NCBI GenBank assembly: GCA_963776055.1
Contig: CAVZLD010000013.1
Span: 248,001 to 312,000, forward strand
DNA length: 64,000 bases
Direction of reading: 5' to 3'
DNA from: CAVZLD01 sp963776055
Lineage (GTDB): Bacteria > Planctomycetota > Planctomycetia > Pirellulales > Pirellulaceae
In this document: positions 1 through 9,484 of the stretch, piece by piece
Layout: every line of letters starts with the position of its first letter
How positions within the stretch are numbered: the stretch's first letter is position 1
Notes under the pieces: model-generated
The model's input: only the letters and a program-made list of their open reading frames with translations
What the model was told of the DNA's origin: nothing
Databases searched by the model: none
Made by a program: the position numbers and the translations under genes

Positions 1-544
1 CCGCCCGAAGGGCGCGAGGCAAGCCGGGGGGGAATCCCCTGTATATCGTAGCGAAATGTCTTGTCACGGGTGGAAGCAGCACAAAATCATTGGCGCCACC
101 CGCTCCCTTCCAGATTAGCTCTCCGGCGAATTCCCATCAACGATTTGGCTGATCCCGGAGCATCGTTTTGCCGAACGGAGGTAGTATTGGGCTGGCGGAA
201 TCCGAGAACCAAAAACGCGTAGCCTCTGTACAAGGTAAGGGTTGTCACGGTTGCAGGATCTGTGGATTGTGAGGGACCGTCGTCCTGGTTTGCATGCTGT
301 CGTTTTTCTTGCAAGACTTGCTTAACGCGAGTAGTTTAAAAGTCGGGCAAGGCTTCGACTTGCACCATTCTCACGGAGCAGAAATCCCGCAACCCCTGAT
401 CCTTGCAGCTTCGTTCGACGCACCGGGATCGGTCCGAGCGACTTTCCTTCTGTCTTTGCTCTGAAAGTCGATTCTGCGGACGCCTGACCGGGTCCACGAC
501 GCCATACTGGTCAACCACGGACTTTCCCGTAACAGAGAAGAAAC
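1..544. other. Leader region without a recognised gene
   Basis: No reading frame here resembles a known protein; the short open frames have no recognisable motif. The last bases contain a purine-rich stretch (AGAGAAGAA) just before the ATG at 545, which can serve as the ribosome binding site of the following giant gene. The first 50 bases may be the tail of something outside the window, but this cannot be decided. Confidence 0.5.
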
Positions 545-3500
545 ATGATCCACCGACTGTCGCGAATCGGCTTTCCTTCCTTCCGACGCCCCCGTTCGTC
601 ATCGCGGCGGCGAGCCACACGCCCGCTGCAACAGCTCCGCGCCACAGAACCGCTCGAAGCACGCATGATGCTCGCGGCGGACGTCCTGCCGGCCTGGCAG
701 AATCCGGTCAACCCAGCGGACGTGGATGGGAACGGGGCCGTCGTCTCGATGGATGCGCTGGTGATTCTCAACGCACTGAGTCGCGGGGGCGACGAATTGC
801 TTGCGCACTCGGGCGTCGGCGCGACACAATCCGCCGTGCTGGCGACCGATAGTCCCTTCCTGGATGTCGACGGGGATCAGCAGGTCACGACCGATGACGC
901 GTTACGTGTTCTGGACACGGTGGCTCCAGAGGCCGAGGCGGAAGAGACGACGGTTCCCATTCAAATCGGCGACGGGGTGTTCGTGATCTACAACCCGGGC
1001 TCGGGAAACTTGCGGGTCGACAGCGATTTGGCGATCCAGACCCTGGAGATCAAGTCGGCCAGCGGCATGTTCACCGGCAGTCCAGCGATGAACCTGGGCG
1101 GCATGTTCGACGTCGATACGGATTTCAAGATCTTCAAACTGTTCGAAGAGGGTTTCCAGGACTTGAACTTTGGCAATGTCGCGCAGACCGGATTGACGGA
1201 GGAATTCGTCCGCCGCGACCTGACGATCAGTGGTTCCCACTCTCGACCACCGGAATGGTCCACGAATCCGGAGCAGTGGCCCGACGGACGCGACCTGGGG
1301 CTGAACAATCATCAGGCACAGTTTCGTTTGGAAGTGACGGATCTGAATTCGAACCCGATCACCAGCCTGGCGGTCGGTCAGGAGTTTTACGTCCGAGCCT
1401 TCGTGGAGGACGTGCGGGCAACCTCGCTGATCGGTGACACTCTCAATGGAACACTGAATGCGGGCGTTTACGCGGCGTACTTGGATGTGCAATTTGATGC
1501 AAATCTCGCGGCCGCGGTGGGCAATGTGCAGTACGCCGCCGGCTACACCGCCTCCCAGTCGGGAACACTGTCCGCAGGACTTCTGGATGAGATCGGTGCC
1601 CAGTCGTCGAGCCTATCTCCCTTGGGGCGTGACGAGCGAGAACTGTTCCGTGTGCAGATGACGGCACTCGCGGGAGGTGACTTGCAGTTCGTGGGCGATC
1701 TGGCCGACATCTCCCCCCAGCACGACACTTTGCTGTTCGACATGAGTTCGCCGGTGGATGACTTGGAAATCAAATTCCTCGACAGTCCCACAATCACCGT
1801 CAGCGACACACCTACCGACGTGGACCTCGTCGCCTTTGCCAAGGCGATCGCCGACACGGGAGCCGAGTTCTACGGCGCTTTCTGGTGCTCGGCCTGCCAC
1901 GCACAACAGGACCTGTTCGAGGACGGAAAGGACTTCCTGCCCTACATCGAATCATCCAACCCGGACGGCAGTCAGACGCAAGAAGCAATCGATGCCGGGA
2001 TTACGTCTTACCCCACGTGGATCCTGGCAGATGGAACACGCCTAGTTGGATCGCAGAGTCTGGAGACGCTATCGCAGCAGACCGGCGTGCCGATTCCACA
2101 ATCCAATCTACCGTTCGTCAAGCCGATCGATGACCAGACGTTGCTTTCCGGTTCGCCGCTACTGATTCCCCTGGACGGCTACGACCCCAACGGCGGCGAA
2201 CTGACGTATACCGTGACGAGTGATAACCCGACGCTGGTCTCGACATTTCAACCGCAACGCAATTTCAGCATGCGGATTGACGTGCAAACGTACGGAGAAA
2301 TGGTCTTCCAGTTGCTCGACGGCCTCGCGCCTCGACCCACGCAACGAATCATTGAATTGGCCGAAGACGGATTCTATGACGGCCTGACATTCCACCGCAT
2401 CCTGAATGACTTCGTGATCCAGGGCGGCGACCCCGAAGGCGATGGGACCGGAGGTTCGGATCTGCCAGACTTCGACGATCAGTTCAATTTGGATCTGCAG
2501 CACAACCGTACCGGCCTGCTGTCGTTCGCCAAGTCCGGTGACGACACGAACAACTCGCAATTCTTCATCACAGAAGGGCCTTCGCGGCACCTCGACTTCA
2601 ATCACTCGATCTTTGGTCAATTGATCGAGGGCGAGTACATCCGCGATGTGATCAGCAACCTGCCCGCCAGTGGTCAGGGCATTCCTTCGAGCCCGGTCAC
2701 GATGGAGTCGGTGGACATCTTTCAGGACCTGGAAAATGGCCTCGTCATGCTGAGTGCTCCCGAGGGCACGGCCGGTACCGCGAACATCACCGTCACCGTC
2801 CGCGACCAGGACGGTCACGAGTATACGGAAACGTTTCAGGTAACGGTGGCACCGGATGATCAGAACGGGGGCCCCTACCTGGATGACATCCCCACGATCA
2901 CGACAGCGGCAGACACGCCGGTGACGTTCCAACTGTCCGCCAACGATGTCGAGGGAGATCCGGTCACCTACTCCGGCCTGGATGGCAGTAACATCACGCT
3001 GAGCGTTGACCCGACAACGGGCCTTGTCACCGCAACTCCAGCAGCCGGTTTCATCGGTACGGCCGTCGCTACGGTGCGGGTGCAAGCCACCGACGGATCC
3101 GATACGTACGACACGTATGATTCGCAACGTGTCACGTTCCTGGTCCTGCCCAACGCACCGGTGGTTGATTTGGCTAGTACGAGTGACAGTGGCATCTCGG
3201 ATACGGACAACCTGACCAATGAGACGAACCTGCAGTTCAGCATCTCGGGGGTGACGGATGGGGCCTTCGTGCAGATCTTTGCCGATGGATCGCAGATTGG
3301 GGAAGGGACCGCCGACGGAACAGAAATCACCATCACGACCGCCAACCTGTCCGCTCTGGGTGACGGAACGTACGAAATCACGGCAAAACAAACGGTCGAT
3401 GACGAAACGAGTGAAGCGTCCGACGTCCTGGAGGTCACTCTCGACCAAACATCACCCGGCGCATTCACTTCGACGCCACCCAGCGAGGCCATGACGGGCG

Positions 3501-6073
3501 ACGAAGTTCTGTATAACGCCAACCATCCGGAGGAAGGGCAGTCGGGATTCCAGTACTCGCTCAGCAATGCGCCGGATAGCGCAGTGATCGACCCCACGAC
3601 AGGTCAGTTTGCTTGGACACCTACCTCGGAAGACGTGGGGCTGCAAACATTCGCGATTGTCGGGACAGATGCCGCAGGTAACACAGCACAGCAAACAGTG
3701 AACCTGGATGTGCTGCAACGTGAGCTGATGCGATTCCGCTTGCAGACCGCGGACCTGAACGGCAATGCGATTGCGGCCGTGGCAGCCGGACAGGCATTCC
3801 AACTGCAGGTGTACGTGGAAGACATTCGGGACGAGGCCCTGGGTGTGTACGCCGCCTACGTGGATGTTCTCTACGATACGAACGCACTTCAGACAGATGG
3901 CCCCATCGTATTCGGCAGCAGCTTTCCGCATGTGCAACAGGGCAGCGTCACCACGGCAGGACTGATCGACGAAGCCGGAGGAACCGCGGATACGGAACCG
4001 CTCGGTGCCGGGGAATTCCTGCTGTTTAGTATCCAACTTGTGGGTCAGACCGCGGGTGACGTGCAGTTCACGGCCAATCCAGCCGACGATCTGCCAGTCC
4101 ACGACACACTCTTGCGTGGTCTGGGGCAACCGCTGCTTTCGAATCAGATGATCTACCAGGGGACTACTCTGGAGATCGTTAGCGCAACGTCAGCACAGGA
4201 CGACGACTTCCAGGTCTTAGAAGACAGCGATCCGTCACGAATCTTCGTCCTGGCCAACGACATCGCGATTCCGGAAACCGCTGTTCTCTCGATCACACAG
4301 GTGAGCACTCCGAGTCACGGAACGGCGCAGATCGTCAACACGGATCAGGGACCCGCGATCGAGTATCAGCCCCCAACGGACTACGTCGGGCAAGACACCT
4401 TCACCTACACGATCGAGGATGATGCTGGCAACAGTTCCACGGCGACGGTCACGGTCACCGTCGTGAATGTGAATGACCTGCCCTCGGCCCTGGACGATGA
4501 ATTCACGTTGAGCGAAGACGCGGGTGCCACGGCCCTGAATGTCCTGAACAACGACAACTCGGCCCCCGACACCGGAGAGACGCTCACGATCGAGGACGTT
4601 TCGCTGCCAACTCATGGCGTCGTGGCAATCACCGAGGGCGGGACGCTGCTGCGGTACACGCCCGATCTGAATTTCTCGGGAACCGATACGTTCACTTACA
4701 CGATCAGCGATGGCAACGGCGGCACCGCCACGGCGACGGTCACCGTGACGGTCACGGAAGTCAATGACCCGCCGGTTCCCGTCGATGACGAGCAATCGAC
4801 CAACGAAGATGAAGCACTCGTGATCAACGTCGCCGATCTGCTGGCCAACGACGCCGTCGGCGGCGGAGAAACCGGTCAGACGTTGACGATCCTCTCGGTC
4901 GAGGCAGTCGGCCCGGGGACCGTAGTGCTAGACGGAACGACAATCACCTACACTCCCCCCGCGAATTATTTTGGCACGACCACGTTCGAATACACCGTGC
5001 AGGATGACGGGAACACGAATGGACTGTCCGATCCCCAATCGGCGGTGGGAACGGTGACGGTGACTGTCAACGCGGTGAACGACCTACCGACGGCCAACGA
5101 CGATACGGCCGTGGCCCAGACGGGCGGATCCGCCATCCTGATCGACGTCTTGAACAACGATTCCATCGCTCCCGACGAAGCGGAAACGCTCACCGTCACG
5201 GCTGTCGGCGCTGCCACGCACGGCACCACGCGACTGACGGAAGACGGCGACGTCGAATACACACCGTCGGCGACCTTTTCCGGAACCGACAGCTTCACCT
5301 ACACGATCAGTGATGGAAACGGCGGCGAAAGCACGGCCACGGTCACCGTCACAGTCCAGAACTTCGTGCCCGGGGGCCTCACCGGCCAGGTCTTCTATGA
5401 CTACAACAACGACGGGATTCGTCAGGCGGGCGAGCTGCAATTGGCGGGCTCGCGTATCGAACTCGTCGGCACGGACATGCAAGGGCAACGGGTCGAGATG
5501 TACTCGACATCGCTTGCGGACGGGACTTTCCGTTTTGACGAGCTAACGCCTGGGAACTACCGTGTCACCCAGCAGCAACCGACGTTCACGGTCGACGGCC
5601 GCGACATGACGACGGCTGAAGGTGTTCAGGTTGCCGCCAAGAACAGCTTCTCCGTTGCGTTAAGTGCCGATGGCTTGGGTAACGGTGCGCTGTACTTCGC
5701 GGAACAGCGGCTCGACCCCAAGTTCACCCTCTGGGATGCCCTTTCGTCCAGCACACCGACCGGCTTCTATGCGTCCGTGGATGCCGAAGAGGGTCGCGAG
5801 TGGACCCGCCAGGACGCGGGTTGGAATGGCGTGGAAATCGCGGATATCATCTTCTCGGAAGACCTGTCCACGCTCACGATTTCCATCATCGATGACGGCC
5901 AGTTGCAGGCCGCCACCGTCCCCCGCAGCGATCACGCGCGAGTTCAGGTGATCGGTCGGGAAGGCGCGTCGCACTTGATTCGCTTCAAAGGCCCACAATC
6001 CGCATTCAACTTCCGACCGGTGGCCGAGGGAGAATCGGTGCGAGACGAGCTGTTCGCCGACGGATCCTGGTAG
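545..6073 (+). CDS. Giant secreted multidomain protein: dockerin, thioredoxin-like, cyclophilin, cadherin/VCBS-like repeats
   Basis: 1842 aa, one uninterrupted frame. The basic N-terminus leads to EPLEARMMLAAD (around residue 38), the planctomycete extracellular-protein signature. Two Ca-binding dockerin-like loops follow (around 57-80 and 103-128). A domain at about 258-410 recurs at about 1061-1215 (VGQEFYVRAFVEDVR versus AGQAFQLQVYVEDIR, then AAYLDVQFD / AAYVDVLYD), so it is an internal duplication, possibly cohesin-like. Residues about 430-510 form a thioredoxin-like domain with WCSAC (Cys448, Cys451) and a YPTW loop, resembling the domain found with VKOR. Residues about 576-715 are a cyclophilin-type peptidyl-prolyl isomerase (FHRILNDFVIQGGDP, NNSQFFI). 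Four tandem cadherin/VCBS-like repeats (NDLPxAxDDxF spacing, TFTYTI) span about 1219-1605, followed by an SdrD B-like domain (VFYDYNNDGIR). It is inferred to act at the cell surface. The start follows AGAGAAGAA. Confidence 0.9.
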   Translation: MIHRLSRIGFPSFRRPRSSSRRRATRPLQQLRATEPLEARMMLAADVLPAWQNPVNPADVDGNGAVVSMDALVILNALSRGGDELLAHSGVGATQSAVLATDSPFLDVDGDQQVTTDDALRVLDTVAPEAEAEETTVPIQIGDGVFVIYNPGSGNLRVDSDLAIQTLEIKSASGMFTGSPAMNLGGMFDVDTDFKIFKLFEEGFQDLNFGNVAQTGLTEEFVRRDLTISGSHSRPPEWSTNPEQWPDGRDLGLNNHQAQFRLEVTDLNSNPITSLAVGQEFYVRAFVEDVRATSLIGDTLNGTLNAGVYAAYLDVQFDANLAAAVGNVQYAAGYTASQSGTLSAGLLDEIGAQSSSLSPLGRDERELFRVQMTALAGGDLQFVGDLADISPQHDTLLFDMSSPVDDLEIKFLDSPTITVSDTPTDVDLVAFAKAIADTGAEFYGAFWCSACHAQQDLFEDGKDFLPYIESSNPDGSQTQEAIDAGITSYPTWILADGTRLVGSQSLETLSQQTGVPIPQSNLPFVKPIDDQTLLSGSPLLIPLDGYDPNGGELTYTVTSDNPTLVSTFQPQRNFSMRIDVQTYGEMVFQLLDGLAPRPTQRIIELAEDGFYDGLTFHRILNDFVIQGGDPEGDGTGGSDLPDFDDQFNLDLQHNRTGLLSFAKSGDDTNNSQFFITEGPSRHLDFNHSIFGQLIEGEYIRDVISNLPASGQGIPSSPVTMESVDIFQDLENGLVMLSAPEGTAGTANITVTVRDQDGHEYTETFQVTVAPDDQNGGPYLDDIPTITTAADTPVTFQLSANDVEGDPVTYSGLDGSNITLSVDPTTGLVTATPAAGFIGTAVATVRVQATDGSDTYDTYDSQRVTFLVLPNAPVVDLASTSDSGISDTDNLTNETNLQFSISGVTDGAFVQIFADGSQIGEGTADGTEITITTANLSALGDGTYEITAKQTVDDETSEASDVLEVTLDQTSPGAFTSTPPSEAMTGDEVLYNANHPEEGQSGFQYSLSNAPDSAVIDPTTGQFAWTPTSEDVGLQTFAIVGTDAAGNTAQQTVNLDVLQRELMRFRLQTADLNGNAIAAVAAGQAFQLQVYVEDIRDEALGVYAAYVDVLYDTNALQTDGPIVFGSSFPHVQQGSVTTAGLIDEAGGTADTEPLGAGEFLLFSIQLVGQTAGDVQFTANPADDLPVHDTLLRGLGQPLLSNQMIYQGTTLEIVSATSAQDDDFQVLEDSDPSRIFVLANDIAIPETAVLSITQVSTPSHGTAQIVNTDQGPAIEYQPPTDYVGQDTFTYTIEDDAGNSSTATVTVTVVNVNDLPSALDDEFTLSEDAGATALNVLNNDNSAPDTGETLTIEDVSLPTHGVVAITEGGTLLRYTPDLNFSGTDTFTYTISDGNGGTATATVTVTVTEVNDPPVPVDDEQSTNEDEALVINVADLLANDAVGGGETGQTLTILSVEAVGPGTVVLDGTTITYTPPANYFGTTTFEYTVQDDGNTNGLSDPQSAVGTVTVTVNAVNDLPTANDDTAVAQTGGSAILIDVLNNDSIAPDEAETLTVTAVGAATHGTTRLTEDGDVEYTPSATFSGTDSFTYTISDGNGGESTATVTVTVQNFVPGGLTGQVFYDYNNDGIRQAGELQLAGSRIELVGTDMQGQRVEMYSTSLADGTFRFDELTPGNYRVTQQQPTFTVDGRDMTTAEGVQVAAKNSFSVALSADGLGNGALYFAEQRLDPKFTLWDALSSSTPTGFYASVDAEEGREWTRQDAGWNGVEIADIIFSEDLSTLTISIIDDGQLQAATVPRSDHARVQVIGREGASHLIRFKGPQSAFNFRPVAEGESVRDELFADGSW

Positions 6074-6681
6074 TCACCGGAGGAATCCTGGTGATCGCGA
6101 GCGGATCGTGGGGACCGGCGTAAGCGCACCATGATTCAGGCGGCCAACCGCCACACGAGGACAAAGGGCGCGGCCAAGGAGACATGCAGCAGTTCGATCG
6201 CATGAGAATGCTTGAAGTCGGGGGGAAAGGCATCCTCCTTGATCGACTGTGCCTTCGGGAAGGGACAGGCCGTGCGGCTTGATGCGGACATCGTATCCGC
6301 AGCACGACACGTCGGGTATCGACCACCGCCCGTGCACTGTCGCAAGGCATCCGGCGGACACCGCACGGACGGCTTATGCGGCAGCGGCCGCCGCCGTTTC
6401 CAAGATTCCCCGATAGCTAACGACGGCTCGGACGTTGCAATCCTCGGCCTCGCCGCCCTGCCGATGCCCCGATTCCCCGGACCTGAAGAAGCATCGCTGT
6501 GACCCGAGAGCACGAATTGGCTCAACCGTGAATCGCATGCGGCTCTACCGCACTGTGGGTTGAGTGAGTGCAGGGGGACTGTTAGAGTTGGATGAGGGGT
6601 GGTCTACCCAATCGTCGTTGCGGGAAACAGATCCTCTTTCCGTCGTTGCGGACTTGCTCTTTCCTCGTCTCGTGGCTGAAC
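6074..6681. other. Intergenic region without a supported gene
   Basis: About 600 bases between the giant secreted protein and the Hsp70 gene. On the minus strand an open frame ends with a hydrophobic stretch (ELLHVSLAAPFVLVWRLAA) near 6136-6200, but its upstream part has no protein-like character, so at most it is a gene remnant. No hairpin with a T-run and no RNA gene was seen. Confidence 0.4.
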
Positions 6682-8236
6682 ATGTCGAAAACGCCTGCCA
6701 TCGGCATTGATCTGGGGACGACCTACTCGGCCCTCGCCTGCGTGGACGCCAACGGGCGGCCCGCAGACACTGATGAATTCCGAGGGAGACAAGTTGACGC
6801 CGAGCGTCGTGCTGTTTGACGGCGACGACGTGATTGTCGGGAAAGAAGCCCTCAAATGCGTCACGACGGACGCCCCACGGGTCGCGCAATGCATCAAGCG
6901 GGAACTGGGGCGGCGCTATTTCGACCAGGAACTGGGTGGCCGGCTCTATCCTCCCGAGGCGTTGCAGGCCTGGATCCTGGAAAAGATTCGTCGCGAGGCG
7001 TCCGTGAAGCTCGGAGAATTCCACCAAGTCGTGATCACGGTACCGGCCTATTTCGATGAAGTTCGGCGGAAAGCAACCCAGGATGCCGGATACATTGCCG
7101 GACTAGAAGTAATCGACATCATCAACGAGCCGACGGCGGCGGCGATCGCCTTTGGCTATGAACAAGGCTTCTTGCGGGAACCAGGGCTCCGCTCGCGTCC
7201 GACACGAATTCTCGTCTATGACTTGGGCGGCGGCACGTTCGACGTGACCATCATGGAGATCTGCGGGCAGGACTATGTTGCCTTAGCTACCGACGGCGAT
7301 GTGCGGCTCGGCGGGCATGAGTGGGATCAACGCTTGGTCAACCTTGTTGCAGAGCAGTTCTTGTCCCAATTCGGCCTCGATCCGCGGGAGGATGCGAACA
7401 CGGCCGGCCGGCTGTGGCGCGACTGCGAAGATGCAAAGCGAACCTTGTCCGTTCGAGAGAAGGCGCGGATCCCTTGCGACTATCGTGGTCATGCGATCCA
7501 AGTCGAAGTTTCGCGGACGCAGTTCGAGGAGATCACGCAGGACTTGTTGGACCGCACCGCCTTTACGACGCGACAAACATTGCAGGCGGCCGGCCTGACC
7601 TGGCAGGAAATTGATCGCATCCTGCTGGTCGGCGGCTCCACGCGTATGCCCGCCGTCGTTCGACTGTTGCAAGATCTGACCGGCAAGGATCCGGACAATT
7701 CGGTCTCGGCCGACGAAGCCGTCGCGCACGGCGCCGCACTACATGCTCAGCGACTGCTGGCGATCCACGAAGGCACCCCACCCCTGTTTGACGTGAAGAA
7801 CGTCAATTCTCACAGCCTCGGCGTCGTTGCCATCGATCCGTCGACGCGAAGGTTGCGGAACGCAATCATCATTCCCCGCAATACGACGCTACCGGTCACC
7901 GCGCGCCGTGTGTTTCGAACCCAGACCGACGGACAGCGATCGGTGCTGGTGCAGATCGTCGAAGGCGAGAGTGCGTCGCCGGAGCAGTGCGTGCAGATCG
8001 GCCGCTGCACACTCCGCGACCTCCCCAAGAATCTGCCGGCGCAGACGCCGATCGAAGTACGGTTTCGGTATCAGGACAATGGGCGACTGACGGTTCTGGT
8101 GCATTTAACGAGCGCCGACAAGTGGGTTCAGCAGGAGATCTCGCGAGAAAACAGTATGACGCGGGAGCAACTCGAGACGTGGCGTCGTTTCGTTACCAGG
8201 TCGGATCCCGAAAAGAACTCACCCGCTTCCCCATGA
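6682..8236 (+). CDS. Hsp70-family (DnaK-like) chaperone, short form; one apparent frameshift
   Basis: Actin-fold ATPase of the Hsp70 family. The N-terminus MSKTPAIGIDLGTTYSALA carries phosphate loop 1. DLGGGTFDVTIME (phosphate 2) and LLVGGSTRMPAV (adenosine motif) follow in order, then a substrate-binding beta region ending near residue 517. DnaK is normally about 630-640 aa, so the C-terminal helical lid is missing, as in other short Hsp70 homologues. Reading passes from one frame to the next near 6760-6762 (DANGRP then QTLMNSEGD), where a run of C appears one base too long. The stop TGA overlaps the ATG of the following moeA (ATGA), so the two are likely translationally coupled. The client is unknown. 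The coupling to molybdenum-cofactor genes suggests, but does not prove, a role in metalloenzyme maturation. Confidence 0.85.
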
Positions 8237-9484
8237 ACGGCCCACCTCGCTCCTCGCCCAACGCGGACGTCCGAATGCGCGGATTCGCGCATCGAATTCC
8301 TGTCCAGGAAGCCCTTGGCTGGATTGATCAGCAGACGGGTCCACTTCCGCCGGAAAGTTGCTTGCTGCGGCAGGCGGCGGGCCGCGTCCTGGCGGAAGAC
8401 GTCTCCAGTGCGGTCGATGTTCCGGGATTCGACCGTGCGATGATGGATGGCTTTGCACTTCGGGCCCAAGATACGCAGGGGGCGTCGGCCTATAACCCGC
8501 TGCCACTGGAAATCGTGGCAGAAATTCTCCCCGGTGCCCCGTCGCAAGTTGTTCTCCAACAGCGTCAAGCCGCTCGGATTATGACCGGCGCGCCGCTGCC
8601 TCGTGGCGCGGACGCCGTCCTGCCGGTCGAACGGACCCGCTCGGAAACCGACCGCGTGTGGGCCTTAGGAGACGTGCCACCGGAGAAGAACGTCGGGCGC
8701 CGCGGCGAGGATATCCAAAAGGGACAGCGAGTCCTCCCCCAAGGCCGTTGCCTTCGCCCCCAAGACCTCGGCGTGCTCTCCTCGATCGGCGTCTCGGAAG
8801 TTCCCGTAGTGCGCCGTCCTCGGATCCGGATCGTCATCACGGGAAACGAATTGGTCGACGCCGGTCAACGACCGACCGGTCACCGCATCGCGGATGCGAA
8901 CGGGCCGATGCTGACGTCGTTGGTCGAACGCGATGGCGGCTTGGTCACAGACCATCGTCTGATCCGCGACGACGCCGACCAAATCCTCCAGGCGATGCAT
9001 GATGAAGTCGACGTGATTCTCGTATCCGGCGGTTCGAGTGTGGGTATGGAAGACCACGCGCCCCGTCTTTTGGCCGAGCATGGCCAATTGGCGATTCATG
9101 GAATTGCGATGCGCCCCAGCAGTCCCTCCGGGATGGGGCGTCTGGGAGATCGCCTGGTGGTCTTGCTGCCAGGAAATCCGGTTTCCTGCCTGTGCGCATA
9201 CGACTTCTTCGCCGGACGGGCCGTCCGGCGACTTGGGAGGCCGGCGAACAACCTGGCCCTACCCAAGCCGACGACTGCCGCTGCGACGAAAGCTGGTCTC
9301 CCAGGTCGGCCGAGTTGATTACGCCCGCGTTTCGATCGACCAGGGGGAAGTCGTGCCGCTCGCGATTTCTGGGGCTTCCATTCTGAGTTCTACCACGCGG
9401 GCCGACGGGTTTGTCATCATCGACGCCGATCATGAAGGTTTTCCACCCGGCGCGGAAGTCGAGGTCTTTCTGTATGACGACTGA
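8233..9484 (+). CDS. moeA: Molybdopterin molybdenumtransferase MoeA (first copy); one apparent frameshift
   Basis: MoeA inserts molybdate (or tungstate) into adenylylated molybdopterin. Visible features: N-terminal MoeA domain with VPGFDRAMMDGFALRA, a motif typical of MoeA; domain III VITGNELVDAG and LVSGGSSVGMEDHAP; the MRPSSPSGMG segment, where MoeA usually has MRPGKPxxFG; LLPGNPVSC; and the C-terminal beta domain ending EVEVFLYDD. The reading frame changes between about 9235 and 9260 (RRLGR to GGRRTTW). Joining the parts gives about 417 aa, normal for the family. The start ATG is inside the upstream stop (ATGA), and the last codons overlap the start of the second moeA. Two MoeA copies in tandem may divide Mo and W insertion, or act before and after AMP removal; this is inference. 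Confidence 0.88.

Noticed and set aside
2159..3448. A 429-aa open frame on the minus strand inside the giant secreted protein gene
   Set aside because: It lies opposite a continuous, well-supported coding frame; its composition (Arg/Gly/His-rich) is that of a shadow frame.
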